Shown: one piece after another, positions 21,523 to 37,311 of the stretch
Position numbering within the stretch: the stretch's first letter is position 1
Layout of the letters: each line of letters begins with the position of its first letter
Origin: Flammula alnicola
Taxonomy: Eukaryota > Basidiomycota > Agaricomycetes > Agaricales > Strophariaceae
DNA length: 64,000 nucleotides
Direction: 5' to 3'
NCBI GenBank assembly: GCA_015499995.1
Contig: JADNRV010000024.1
Coordinates: 62,001-126,000, forward strand
The notes under the pieces: generated by a model
What the model saw: the letters and a program-made list of their open reading frames with translations, nothing else
Database searches by the model: none
Told to the model about the DNA's origin: nothing
Translations under genes and position numbers: made by a program

Positions 21523-21769
21523 ATGGGAGCGAGCAACTTCGACAGACTTCTTGTTATGCAGCATGTGTAGTTTTACCCAGAGACCACAGGATTGCTGCCT
21601 TAGACACTGTTGCCGACGCTACCGGACCTTCAGCGCGTCGAGCAATGGACGAAGTAGACAATGGCTTGAAGTGTCGCATGCGACATTAATCAATAACCAA
21701 TTGGCAGTGAAAGGTCGTCGGATTGGCATGAAAGGACAAATGCGTATGTAATTATGAAGCCCCGTGTTA

Positions 21770-22764
21770 TCAAATGTCCGTTATTTCTCTGTACTTCGTT
21801 ACGTTCTCATCTGCAGTGCCTTCCCAAGATGTTCCTTCAAGTTCGCAGGCCTTCCAAGATGGCAACTCTCGAGAAGCTGTGACAATCTCCTGAATCGTAG
21901 AATCGTCGAGGGTGAGTCGAATAGTTCCACTATTTCCTGTCTGTTCAGCTGCCGGACCAGATGGATCACGCCCTTCGACGCCACTGCCAGATGTCCCTGC
22001 AGTCATAGCAACAAAAGCAGGAATAATACTAGTCCTAGTTGTGCTATCTTCAACGTTGCTGGCCAAGGGTCCTCGCCAGTTTGGGAACTCAGGATCTTGA
22101 GAGATATCGCGATCTGTTAGGAAAGGCCAGCAACCACGAACTCTCATCTCGTGAACGAGAAAAATGTTCGGAAAAGGGCATAAACGATGGTCAATATCCA
22201 GAAGAGCAGCCTTCCCGTGATACTTGTCGTTGGGGCGGCCTCCAAATCTGCTGAAATCGATAAATACAAACTTGCGAATCTGGAATGGGATTGCGCATGA
22301 GAAAGGGGGGCGCATATATGCAAAATTCATAATGAGGATACATACCTCTGGGATGAAGCGAATGAAACAATAAAGGTCGTTAAAGTCTGAATGATGATTT
22401 TTACACAAAGTTATGCTGTTGCGCGGCTCGTGAAGGGCAGATTTTGCGTATTTCGGAAAATATCCCCGTCGGCGAAGCTTCTCCCACTTCTGGCAGATTA
22501 GCTTCCTAGTCATCTCATGTAAGTACAAGGATATAAACGCACAGTCTCGTCTTCCTCCTTAGGAACAATATAAGCATGCTCTAGGGGACCCGAACGTCCA
22601 CAAATAATACACAGAGGCATCTTCGAGTCCTGAAAACGGTCTCTCTCATCCACGCCATTATTGAAGGCAGTTGTACATGAATCTTGGGAGATGCTATGAG
22701 GATAATCGCCGAAAGGAGCTTGCGACGGGAGGGGCAATGAAAACTGCTGAAGGGTTCTAGACAT
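21770..22764 (-). CDS. HNH-domain protein (HNH_2-like), agaricomycete type
   Basis: Exon 1 starts at ATG 22764 (MSRTLQQFSL); an internal Met precedes LCIICGRSGPLEHAYIVPKEEDE. The next exon continues with WEKLRRRGYFPKYAKSALHEPRNSITLCKNHHSDFN. The first CxxC, the HAYIVP and the LCKNHHSDFN blocks form the HNH_2 nuclease-like core. An in-frame intron (GTATGT...CAG, about 22280-22350) separates FIRFIPE from KFVFIDFSRF. The remainder, with PFPNIFLVHEMRV and a Ser/Thr-rich tail, ends at 21770. The junction near 22520-22550 does not splice cleanly in phase; only a 37-nt GT-AG interval is available, so a missing base is possible. Such genes are expanded in mushroom fungi, and their substrate is unknown. 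It converges on MCD4 with 247 bp between the stops. Confidence 0.7.
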
Positions 22765-23163
22765 GGTGGTTTAGAAACAAGGTTGGATAGTTATGATGTC
22801 ATGACTGTTATTGGTATTTATTTCCTTTCGGGCGTGGCGGAGTCTGAATAATTTGTCGCTGTTGGAATCCATCTGCACCGACCAGGACCAGATCAGCGAC
22901 CACCCATGGCCAGTGCAACCCATGCAACCCCGGATCCCAAAGCTGGCGCCACTCGCCAGGGCGCTCAATGTTATAATTGTCGTTGCACAGCCACGACATT
23001 GACAGGCCATATAATCTTCCCACAACCCCAACTCATCTGATGCCAGTGTGATTTGAAATTTCCCCAAACGTTTTGCTCCCTGTTGCTCGCAATCCGAAGG
23101 ATCTTCTCCATTTACTTGTTTTCAGACCAGCCCGGGGATCGTAAAACAGCTATCGGATTCCTT

Positions 23164-25330
23164 ATGTCGAAGCGTAGAGTCGCGTATTACTATGATCGTT
23201 CGTGTTCTTTATGAGGCTTCAGTTTATGCTCAAAGCTAACTCGGACGCGACAGCGGATGTTGGGGCATACACCTACGGTCTTGGCCATCTCATGAAGCCC
23301 CACAGGATGCGTATCACGCATGAACTAGCAACTGCTTATGGGATGTTGGATAAAATGCACGTTCTGGTGAGATCTCACCACTTGTTGCAATTCAGAGAAG
23401 CTTACTCGCATACTACTGTTTCGAACAGAGGCCAAGACGCGCGAGTCCGAAAGACATGACTGCGTTTCACACCGACGAATACATCCACTTTCTGCATAGC
23501 GTGACACCGGAGACGGTGGAGAAAATGAGTTATCAAAGGTCAAGATGTACGTTTCGCTCTTCTTTGGCTCAGGCTCTGTGAGTTTCTTTGTACTCTTCGT
23601 TCCAATTTCGCCCTACCCTGGAGAATGGAAAATATTTCTCGATATCATATCTCTTTTTGAAACATCCCAGACAGAATTTCTGATGTTCATCCCTAACTAG
23701 TTCTCGTCGGAGACGACAACCCTGCATTCGAAGGAGTGTTCGAGTTTTGTTCAATTTCCGCAGGAGGATCCGTTAGTAAGTATACTTATCACACATCCTC
23801 AGTTCGACACTAATGTTCTCTGAAGGTGCATCGCAGCGAATAGCCTCTGGAGCAGCCGATATAGCAATCAACTGGGCAGGAGGACTTCATCACGCCAAAA
23901 AACGCGAAGCTGCAGGGTTCTGCTATATCAATGACATTGTTCTCGGCATCCTCGAACTCTTGCGAACGTATCCCCGGGTTCTGTACATCGACATCGACTG
24001 CCACCATGGTGACGGAGTCGAGGAGGCCTTCTACACGACAGACCGCGTCATGACGTGCAGCTTTCACAAGTTCGGGGAATTCTTTCCTGGGACGGGTACA
24101 CAAGACGACAGGGGCACTGGGAAAGGCAAAGGCTATGCCGTAAACGTGCCGTTCAAGGATGGAATCTCCGACGAGACATTCAGAAGTGTATTCGACCCGG
24201 TCATTACGAGGATCCTCGATGTCTTCAGGCCGTCTGCCGTAGTGCTCCAATGTGGGGCTGATTCTCTCGCAGGCGATAAATTGGGATGCCTCAACCTGTC
24301 GATGAAAGGTCATGCACATTGCGTACAGTTCCTACGGAAATTCAACGTACCACTTATTCTGCTTGGAGGCGGTGGCTATACCGTGAAGAACGTCGCTCGT
24401 GCTTGGACATATGAGACGGCATGCGCACTGGGGATAGAGAATGAGATTGACCTAAATTTACCGTGGAATGAATACTTTGAGTGGTTTGGCCCAACGTATA
24501 GGCTCGAGGTACCGGAGAACAATATGGAAGACATGAATGTGAAGGAGGGGTCTCTGGATAGTGTCAGGTTGGTGTTCTCGTTATTCTGTTCGTGTTGTGT
24601 TCTCATTTCCCTTGCTTTCGAAGAGAAGTTGCCTTGGAACAATTGCAGCAGCTGCAGGGCCCGCCCTCAGTACAAATGCAGGATGTGCCCAAGACAAGCG
24701 TCGGAGAACATCTCGGATTCGGGAAAGACGAAGAGGAAGGGCGAGATGAACTGGATGACAGACTCGCTCGTCAGTAAAATTTTCTCTATTCGAATTGTCT
24801 TTTTATTTATTTCCATGACAGAGCATTCTAGACACGTGTACAACCTCCAAGACACCGAATCGACTGTTGACTCGGAAGAGTCGGATTCCTCCGACACCGA
24901 CGGGTCCTCGTCCACCTGGCGCCGAACGCCATATCGCGCCTCCTCTGTCTCGCGTGCAATTCGACGATACCCCAGTGTCCAACTTTATACCTCTGCCGCA
25001 GAGCGGAAACGGATGAGCATCGTTACAGGGAAATACTACGACATACCAATACAGGAAAACGGGTTTGAACATTACGACTATGGTGCTGCGCCCAGTGCCA
25101 GAGGGACGAAACGGAGGTTCTTTCAGAGCGGACTGCCTGCGGGCTGGGACGACGTGGGTGTCGTCGTGGATGGTAGCATTAACCTGCGGACGGACATCTT
25201 GAATGGATATGACCGTGGCGCTAGTCTAGCTGGGGTCATGGAGGATGCTGATCCTGGATATGTGGACGACGAGGGCGGCGAGGAGGGAGATGACGATGAT
25301 GATGATGTGACCATGTCCATAGAGTCATGA
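23164..25330 (+). CDS. HOS2: Class I histone deacetylase, HOS2/HDAC3-like
   Basis: Exon 1 is 34 nt (23164-23197, [11 protein letters not shown]). Exons 2 and 3 give [18 protein letters not shown] and [19 protein letters not shown] 154-nt intron precedes [12 protein letters not shown]. The main exon (23826-24567) has [10 protein letters not shown] (catalytic His pair), [15 protein letters not shown] (zinc Asp and His), CGADSLAGD (zinc Asp) and GGGGYTVKN (catalytic Tyr). All catalytic residues are present. [16 protein letters not shown] fits Hos2/HDAC3 better than Rpd3. The next exon (24624-24778) gives [13 protein letters not shown]. The last exon reads [10 protein letters not shown]...KRRFFQSG and ends in an acidic tail at 25330, but the phase at the acceptor near 24828 is off by one, so a sequencing indel or a different tail is possible. 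It acts in Set3-type corepressor complexes in yeasts. Confidence 0.9.
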
Positions 25331-25357
25331 CCCTGGCTCAGGACTTGAAGGACAAAA

Positions 25358-25512
25358 GTTGAATTTCTATCTGCTTTGCGGACTTGGGTGTCATCGAGCA
25401 CAAGAGCACGTACACACGTAACTAATGACTTTAAGCACTGCCAACTGGTCATCTAAATGTTTAATTTATAAAAATCATTGTGTGCAATATATTTAGAAAC
25501 ATTGTAAGGGTA
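25358..25512 (+). repeat. Deacetylase 3' flank, repeated at 27757-27912
   Basis: The stretch just after the deacetylase stop (TTTCTATCTGCTTT, GGACTTGGGTGTCATCGAGC, GACTTTAAGCACTG, TATATTTAGAAACATTG) recurs in the same order and orientation at 27757-27912 with scattered changes. The two copies are 2.4 kb apart. It likely represents 3' untranslated/terminator sequence duplicated with an unknown upstream part. Confidence 0.85.
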
Positions 25513-25541
25513 CATTACAAGAGTGGATTAAGTGAGAACAT

Positions 25542-26027
25542 CTAGGGAGATAAATGAATGGAGATGCAGATGAATGGAGCCAGATGATGATGTGCTAGAG
25601 TGTGAGACAGAGGCAAACTGTAAGCCAAGTCAGGGATTAGTGATTCCCTGACTTTTGGACATTCAGATCTAGACAATAGCAATGGATGGAAATGAGCTAC
25701 TGCAATTGTGATGGCAATTATGAGACACTGACGAGCAAGTATACTTTGGAGAAGTTCCTTTACTTCCACCATCTCTTTCTTCATCGCTGCCATCTCTTTC
25801 TTCATCGCTGCCATATCGTCCGCCAGGGTTGCCACGTTCTCCCCCAACTTCATTACCTCTAATGCGCGTTCTGCATCATGCTGTTCAACCATCATAACAC
25901 GAGAGTCTGGGTTTGAAGGGTCAGAAGACACATTGCAAATGTGAATACATGAACATACTGATGTCCCCTTTTGAGGATTGAGAGTTTGGGGAGTTGTTGC
26001 GGGTGATAGGGCTGCGGCTTGGGGGGG
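25542..26027 (-). CDS. Possible small coiled-coil protein (uncertain)
   Basis: A minus-strand frame contains two exact heptad-like repeats DMAAMKKEM/AAMKKEM followed by VEVKELLQSIL, which would form a short coiled coil. Upstream the frame runs into the MITE at 26036, so the assigned N-terminus (ATG 26048) lies within inserted DNA and is not original. The true first exon is not visible. No family recognised. The heptad block and the DNA repeat CATCTCTTTCTTCATCGCTGC (two copies near 25768-25810) are the only support. Confidence 0.3.
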   Translation of the reverse strand, partial: PPQAAALSPATTPQTLNPQKGTSVCSCIHICNVSSDPSNPDSRVMMVEQHDAERALEVMKLGENVATLADDMAAMKKEMAAMKKEMVEVKELLQSILARQCLIIAITIAVAHFHPLLLSRSECPKVRESLIPDLAYSLPLSHTLAHHHLAPFICISIHLSP

Positions 26028-26035
26028 ATTGTGAG

Positions 26036-26430
26036 TAGGGAACTGCACGGGTATTCTGCGGGTTTCGTGGGTTTTTTAATGTCTAGCACGTAGTATTTGT
26101 CAATACAAATTTTTTGCAATTTTTTTTATGCAAAACGGTTAAAAACTGACCAAGTTATGTATTTTTTAAGTTTGGTACTCAAAGGTTCGAAATTGATGTC
26201 ACACGGGCCACGGGTAAGCGTCACGGGTATTTGTGACACCCGTGACGCTTACCCGTGGCCCGTGTGACATCAATTTCGAACCTTTGAGTACCAAACTTAA
26301 AAAATACATAACTTGGTCAGTTTTTAACCGTTTTGCATAAAAAAAATTGCAAAAAATTCGTATTGACAAATACTACGTGCTAGACATTAAAAAACCCGCG
26401 AAACCCGCAGAATACCCGTGCAGTTCCCTA
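26036..26430. mobile_element. Fold-back MITE, 193-bp inverted arms, 8-bp target duplication
   Basis: The arms 26036-26228 and 26238-26430 are reverse complements with only two mismatches and a 9-nt loop between them. The ends read TAGGGAACTG...CAGTTCCCTA. The octamer ATTGTGAG flanks both sides (26028-26035 and 26431-26438). An 8-bp duplication and a TAGGG end suit a hAT-type element, though other superfamilies with 8-bp duplications are not excluded. No coding capacity. The transcript would form a near-perfect long hairpin. Confidence 0.95.
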
Positions 26431-26438
26431 ATTGTGAG

Positions 26439-26981
26439 GGCCGGGATTCCTGAAAATATGACATGGGATGTCAATATCAACCAATGCATGTGGAAAGGAG
26501 GCTAACATACCCTGTTAGATGCCATCTGAGTCCAGACATGGGACTGCCACGGTCGTTTTCGGAGTTGGTTTGTTCAAGGCTGTGCAGAACCAAGGGCCAT
26601 CAGTGATTATTCAGCAAGACCACGGAAATTGCATACGACATATTAGAAACAGTGACAAGGTGTGTTTGAGGGACAGCACGTGTAGGGAGGAGGTAGGGAG
26701 GGATAGCAGATAGCGTTGGCTGCTGAGAATGGTCCATCGTTGGACGTCGTATTTAAGAGCAGAGGGAAGGTGGCGGACAGTTCGTGATTTTCTGACTGAG
26801 TCAGCCACTTTCAGCCCCGGTGGCTGGATATCATTATGTAATAGATTTCAGAACGTCATTGATTCTGATCGATTTTGAAGGCCGCACCCACCACAACAGT
26901 GTCTTTGCGACTGCACGCAGTTCTGCATGCGCAATGGTGCGACTCAGCCCATTCCCGTCAGTCGCTCGACTTGATACAGCC
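26439..26981. other. Non-coding stretch between MITE and tandem repeat
   Basis: No credible gene seen. Short phrases of the downstream tandem repeat (GAGTCAGCCACT near 26797, CGGTGGCTGG near 26818) appear as degenerate outliers. Confidence 0.4.
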
Positions 26982-27179
26982 CGGCTGGCACGTACAAAAA
27001 ATCCAAGATCCACTATCATCGAGTCAGCCACTATGAGGAAATAAGTACTCTGAGCCGACGGCGGCTGGCACATACAAAAAAATCCAGGTCATTTTTTACT
27101 ATCATCGAGTCAGCCACTATGAGGAAATGAGTACTCTGAGCCGACGGCGGCTGGCATGTACAAAAAATCCAGGTCATCC
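26982..27179 (+). repeat. 80-86 bp tandem repeat, about 2.4 copies
   Basis: Unit 1 spans 26982-27061, unit 2 spans 27062-27147, and a partial unit 3 begins at 27148. Each starts CGGCTGGCAyrTACAAAAAA and contains ATCATCGAGTCAGCCACTATGAGGAAAT, ending in TGAGCCGACGG. Unit 2 has about 6 extra bases in a T-rich stretch. Confidence 0.9.
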
Positions 27180-27288
27180 AAGTCAGCTAGTTACGCCCAA
27201 ATCTACGACTCGAGCCGCCCACAACCGCCTCCGATAGACCGGCTTCTGCGCCGTCGGCCCGTCGCCTTCCTCGCCTTCCTCGTCGTCG

Positions 27289-27858
27289 TTGTCGTCTGCT
27301 GTGGGCCCCCAGATGGGCACGAGCCCGCCGTTCTCTGCGATGGCGGATATGGATATCGGTCTTGGGCGGTCGCTGCGCTGTGTGAGTCTGGGTATGGCTG
27401 CTGCTGCTGCTGCGCCAGCCCAAGCACATGGTAGAAATGGTGGGCGAAGCTCTGGCTTGTATTGGCCATGGGGCTCGTTTGGGGACGGCGTGGAGGACAA
27501 GATAGAGGAGGAGATTAGGGAGGAGGAGGCGATGCGGAAGCCCAAGGATGGTCAGGAACAGAAGAAGTTGGAGGAGATACGGACGCCGCCGTTGTCTTCG
27601 CCTGTGTCGTCGTTGTTGACGGGTATCAAGGAGAAGAGTATGGCTAGCTCGGGTTCTGTTACTGGCTCTGGTTTTGGCCAGCTCATGCCCCCGCAGCGGA
27701 GGAAGGGCACGCATCATCATCATCACCACCAACAGCAGCAGCAACATCGCCGAGAGGTTCGCTTTCTATCTGCTTTCAAGCGGACTTGGGTGTCATCGAG
27801 CGCGAGAGCACATAGCCTATACGTAACCAACGACTTTAAGCACTGGTCATCTAAATGA
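27289..27858 (+). CDS. Uncertain open frame with His/Gln run; probably a gene fragment
   Basis: The 189-codon frame has a Gly/Ala-rich start, an acidic KIEEEIREEEAM helix-like stretch, Ser/Pro-rich sequence, and a His6-Gln5 run from CAT/CAC and CAG/CAA microsatellites (27710-27750). The last 35 codons fall in the copied deacetylase 3' flank (from 27757), so the C-terminus is chimeric. No family recognised. It may be a 3' exon remnant truncated by duplication. A competing minus-strand frame exists over 27183-27545 and cannot be excluded. Confidence 0.25.
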   Translation: MSSAVGPQMGTSPPFSAMADMDIGLGRSLRCVSLGMAAAAAAPAQAHGRNGGRSSGLYWPWGSFGDGVEDKIEEEIREEEAMRKPKDGQEQKKLEEIRTPPLSSPVSSLLTGIKEKSMASSGSVTGSGFGQLMPPQRRKGTHHHHHHQQQQQHRREVRFLSAFKRTWVSSSARAHSLYVTNDFKHWSSK

Positions 27859-27912
27859 GTAATTTATAAAAATCATCGCGTGTAATATATTTAGAAACAT
27901 TGTAAGGGTACA
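27757..27912 (+). repeat. Second copy of the deacetylase 3' flank
   Basis: Homologous to 25358-25512 in order and orientation, with substitutions and small indels throughout. Homology stops abruptly at about 27912 on the right and at about 27757 on the left. Confidence 0.85.
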
Positions 27913-28464
27913 GTAACCATGTACATAGCTCTGGAAAACAACCCGCCACGGGCTAGTCGCATCGGGCTCTGAAATCAATATGGTTTATTCCTCGACTCGT
28001 GTTTAGAATGATGGTGTACAGTATTCCGGAGAGCTGACCTGGCTTCAACCTTCGATGCAATAGAAATACAAAAATTGTGCATCCGAAATTATGCGGCAAA
28101 CAAAGAGTGCCGCATGAGAGGAGGGGCCCGAATGCCTCATGTCACATGTTGCAGGCCACCCTTCAGCATTGTGAACAAAATGCCGTTTCTGTGATCTATC
28201 TCAGCGACTGGAAAGAAAACAACAATGGCCAGAACTCACCGACTCCACCATGATCCTGCAGGGAGATTCCAAGTGGGGCAGAAGGCTCGATAGGCCAGTA
28301 TCCCAATAAAGTATGATACATCATCGAAAGGAGGTTCGAGCGAACCATGACCGGCTGAGCTACTGTCGTGGTCACTGAAAATTAAGCTGGCACCGCGCAG
28401 CGGTGCTGCTATAGACACGCTGGCCTTGTGTGATGAACACCGTTTGACACGTCCAATGATGAAA
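27913..28464. other. Intergenic, no gene recognised
   Basis: Lies between the duplicated flank and the 3' end of the DUF5745-like gene. Nothing coding or structured was identified. Confidence 0.4.
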
Positions 28465-29684
28465 TCATCCGTGTGAATTCTTGAGTTCAGACAACTGAGT
28501 CAACAATCGCGTGCGCTCGTTCAGCAGCTCTAGTGTGCGCATATATTGTTTCTTGACGGACTCTATCTTGACCGAAGGTTTCGTCTGCAATGTATTGTTA
28601 ATGGGCGTTTTCACAGGATGGGACGGAAGAACGTCACCTTGCCCATTGAGCTATTGCTGATAAAAGATACAGAGCGGCTGCTTTCAAAGGATGCCAGCTC
28701 GAAATCCTCGTCGACAGGCTGGATGAAGCCAGAATATCGCACAGACGTACGAGAATGATCGCCGGAGTGGTCGTGTTCGACGGGGAGAGTGCTGGGGATG
28801 GACGTATCACACTCGCATAAGGCCTTCGTGCGCTCTATAGGCGAACTAGGCCGTCTTCTGGATCTATCGGACTGCGGTCGCGAAGGTGTGCCCCGGTCGA
28901 CAGAGAAAAGTAGAGAATTCGAAGGGGATGGTATTTCGTGAATGCATTGCGGAGGGGCCGCGTTGGATTTAATGAAAGGTGGGAGAGCACTAAGAACATC
29001 TGAGACGTCGTCGGAGTACACGCCTTCGTCTTCGGATTGATTTTGGTGGTCTCCAGTGTAAAGACTCGTATCCGATTCCCCGCTGGTTTTGAGGAAGGAG
29101 GAAGTCCGTTGCGACCTCCTTGTACTTCCGGTGACGGTAGATCCTCCTTGGAAGAGCGATTCTGCATCCAAATCTAGTTGCGATTTTGGAGACAGCGGTC
29201 GGACGGGGGGAAGGGATGAACCTGAAGCTTGGCTGAGAATTTCTTGAGGCCGAGGTAACACGAGTTCTTCGGCTTGAACCTCGTCTTTGCGTGTCATCCC
29301 CATCCTCCTTCCAATCCAGCACAACAACTCCGCAACATAGAAAACCTCTTCTTGTTCTCCATCTGCCAACCGTCGGGGGTCGAGATCACTGAGACCAACA
29401 TCCGCTTTTAAGATGTCGGTTTCAAGGACACCGAGAAATATTTTCATGTTCTGGAGGTTCGACGATTTGGAATGTTTGGAGTCCTTACTACGGTCAACGA
29501 GAGATATGCGCATGCCTAGAATAGACTCCAAGATAGCGATTAAAAGACTAGGAGTCAAGTCTGTTGGAGAAATTAGAGAGATTGGAAGGTTAAGCGAAGT
29601 GAGCATATCGTTTAGCTGATCTACCAGTGTAGCTTCATCTATTCCTTTCTTCTGAGCCACAGAGGGTGCACCTTTGGCACTCAT
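28465..29684 (-). CDS. Fungal DUF5745-like protein
   Basis: Exon 1 (29684-28638) begins MSAKGAPSVAQKKGIDEATL. Residues 10-170 are a helical domain with SLNLPISLISPTDLTPSLLIAILESILG and a later FYVAELLCWIGRRMG, which I associate with DUF5745, a calponin-homology-like fungal domain. The middle is Ser/Pro-rich and acidic, probably disordered. A 53-nt intron (28637-28585, GTGACG...GCAG) leads to a short last exon that reads VKIESVKKQYMRTLELLNERTRLL, a leucine-zipper-like coiled coil, and ends in TGA at 28465. The gene is divergent from SMC5 with 432 bp between the starts. Function unknown; the layout (CH-like domain plus coiled coil) suggests a cytoskeletal or spindle-associated role, which is inference. 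Confidence 0.65.
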
Positions 29685-30116
29685 ACCGCAAAGCGTTGGT
29701 CTTATAAATAGGGACGAAGGGGGATGAATGTTGTGAAAGAATTCCAGACAGGTGAGGTTGATTATCTGCCGGAAAAATCCTTAGCTCAAAAAAGTCAGTT
29801 TATTCATTGAAATTCAAACAGACTTTCCAAGTAAGTGTTCGCGGCTCACCTATGGCTTTACAACAAGGCTCCTGCCAGACTGGTTCGAAGTGGCGATGAC
29901 GAACTTTGAAGAAAGCGAACTTAGTTGCAGGATAAGTACTTAGACAAACAATAGAATACAATATCAATTAATTAATAAAAGACTACGTAATCACCAGCCC
30001 TAAATCTAATCCCAATCGCGTAACACGAACGCGTCGAACCCTTTTTTCTCATTAGTTGCTGTCATTCAAGGAGCCGACACTTTTCTCTTGTCGTTCTACC
30101 TCCAAGACGCGTCAAT
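29685..30116. promoter_or_regulatory. Divergent promoter region, DUF5745-like gene / SMC5
   Basis: The 432 bp between two outward-facing start codons must hold both promoters. No specific factor site was identified; the sequence is AT-rich around 29930-30000. Confidence 0.5.
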
Positions 30117-35249
<5,133 letters not shown>

Positions 35250-35793
35250 TTCAGCTAGCGACTTGCTCGAACGGCGGACAACCGCTTTTGTGATTTTTTA
35301 TTCCCCTCTGGGTCTCCAACGTTGCATTTATTTTATACCCTCCGTCTTCTGGCATTCTGTCGGGCGGATCTACCTTCGCCAAACCTCCAACACAAGGTCC
35401 GGATACATTTCTTTCCTTGAAGACCACCATCGTCTTGGAACCTCTTATTATTCTATTTAACTTATGCGCCGAGCTCTAGTTACCGTGTATTCTTAACCTT
35501 CTGGTATCATACATAGCTAACCTTACTAGTCCTACTCATACAGTAAAGCCCACCGGGCTCATTGTTATATAGTTTTCTCGTACTTTATGTCTCGTACATA
35601 ATAAACCTGATGCCTCTCCCTTGAAATATTTCATTGGTTAATCTAATCTCCTGCCGTAAGAGGAAGTCAGTCCATCGATCATTTGACCTGTATTTTCTGA
35701 AGCCAACCTGGTTTTACAACTTTCTACCTTGCTTTCTACACATCCCAATCGTTCTAATACTCCTTTGAACAAAAAATAATCAGCTGCTGGAAC
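35250..35793. other. Intergenic between SMC5 and RRP43
   Basis: Holds the SMC5 3' untranslated region and the RRP43 promoter. No other feature seen. Confidence 0.5.
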
Positions 35794-37001
35794 ATGACAT
35801 CTGTAGCAACACCAACGACCCCTGGACCATCCTCCAACCAGAATCTCAATTTAACACAAGATGACCAAGACGCGCTCAAAGCCGCGGTTTTCCAACGGCT
35901 ACACCCAAGACTATACCTCGAACGATTCGTTGCGGAGGATATACGACCCGACGGACGCGCTTTTGATGCATACAGAGACGTGTCCGTAAACGTTGGTGAG
36001 TCTGGTTCTTGCATTCCATGCAAAGCTGACTCTGACAATGGGGAAAGCGCAGGCTCCATTTCTACCGCAGACGGCTCTGCACTGGTCCGCATGGGTGATA
36101 CCACGGTCGTTTGTGGTGTAAAGGCTGAGATTGCGGAGCCTGAGCTGGATAGGGAGGGTGAAGGATTCCTGGGTTCGGTTTGTTTCTTCTGCATCCAGAT
36201 CATCCAACTCATGCATAAAATCAGTACCGAACTTGGACCTGCCGGCGATGTGTTCGCCGAAATTCAAGCCTGGTCCCCCAACGGAAGAGGCGCAAGTGCT
36301 CTCGGACCGACTGAACCAAGTTCTCATTGCGTTTGCATCATTTCTTCTTCCTTTATCCCTTCGTAGCTCACGTAAAACTTCATCCAGTTCGAACTTCCTC
36401 CCACTGTCTTCTCTTTGCATCCAGAGCGAAAAATCGGCCTGGGTGCTCTACGTAGACGCGACGTGTATAAATTACGACGGAAACGCGTTCGACGCGACCC
36501 TCTTGGCGATGGTAGCCGCTCTTAGAAACAGTGCGCAACCTCTTATCAAAAAATAAAATTTTACCCCCTCATGAACAAAAATAAATTCAGCTACTCTTCC
36601 ACAAGCAACGTACAACCCCGAGACCCATCGAACCACCTGTTCTCGAAGCGCCCCACGCGTGCCGCTCCAACTCTCGAAAAGTTCCCCGATCAGTATGTCG
36701 TTTGGCATATTCGACTCGTACGTTTCGTCCGCTCTTCCTTCTTTCGTCGGTGGCCCTTCTAATTCTTTGATGCCCCATAGAAAAACGTCCTCGCAGACCC
36801 AACATCCTTCGAAGAACCTCTCCTCGATACTTCCCTTTCAGTGGTGCTCGGCGACGGCGGCGAGATGGTATCGCTCTCCCAGCTGGGTTCTGTGCTCGTC
36901 TCAGGTGAAAGCGAAGGAGAGGAGAAGAGAGACGCTCTGCAGAATGTATCGAGAGCGCAAAAAGGAGAAGAGAGGTGCTGGTGCGGCAGTTGTTCAAATA
37001 A
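35794..37001 (+). CDS. RRP43: Exosome complex subunit RRP43 (EXOSC8-like)
   Basis: A catalytically inert RNase PH-like subunit of the nine-subunit RNA exosome ring. Exon 1 (MTSVATPTTPG) has RFVAEDIRPDGR and, joined over a short intron, GSISTADGSALVRMGDTTVVCGVKAEI. Later exons give LDLPAMCSPKFKPGPPTEEAQVLSD, then SAWVLYVDATCINYDGNAFDATLLAMVAAL, which matches the EXOSC8/Rrp43 branch rather than RRP42 or RRP45. The last exon reads SMSFGIFDS, NVLADPTSFEEPLLDTSLSVV and SVLVSGESEGEEKRDALQ. One base is missing near 36946 (CAGAATGT; AAA would fit). The restored frame ends in a basic IESAKRRREVL-type tail and TAA at 36999-37001. It converges on HOM2 with 310 bp between the stops. Confidence 0.88.
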
Positions 37002-37311
37002 ATGTCTCTCGCATGTGTGCTCAATGTGAACGACCCAATCTCAGTTACCACACGTTCATTGCTCAGTCCAGTAAACAAAGAAGCCTATGTCAGGGAAAGC
37101 AGGCAATTGTCTCTTACCTTACGAAAACATCCTTTAAAGTTTTATTAATTAGGAATGCTGTATACTCAGCCATAAGAAAATTACGATGTCAGATGTAAGT
37201 ATCAACGATGCTTAACTTATAATCTACAAAGCACACACAGTAGATGCATACATTTTGCTGATGTTTGTATTCTTTCCTTTTCCTTTACACAACTTTACAC
37301 CCAAGTAACCT

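Noticed and set aside
25892..26119. Minus-strand frame at the MITE edge
   Set aside because: It lies partly in the inverted repeat of the MITE and would be an insertion artefact.
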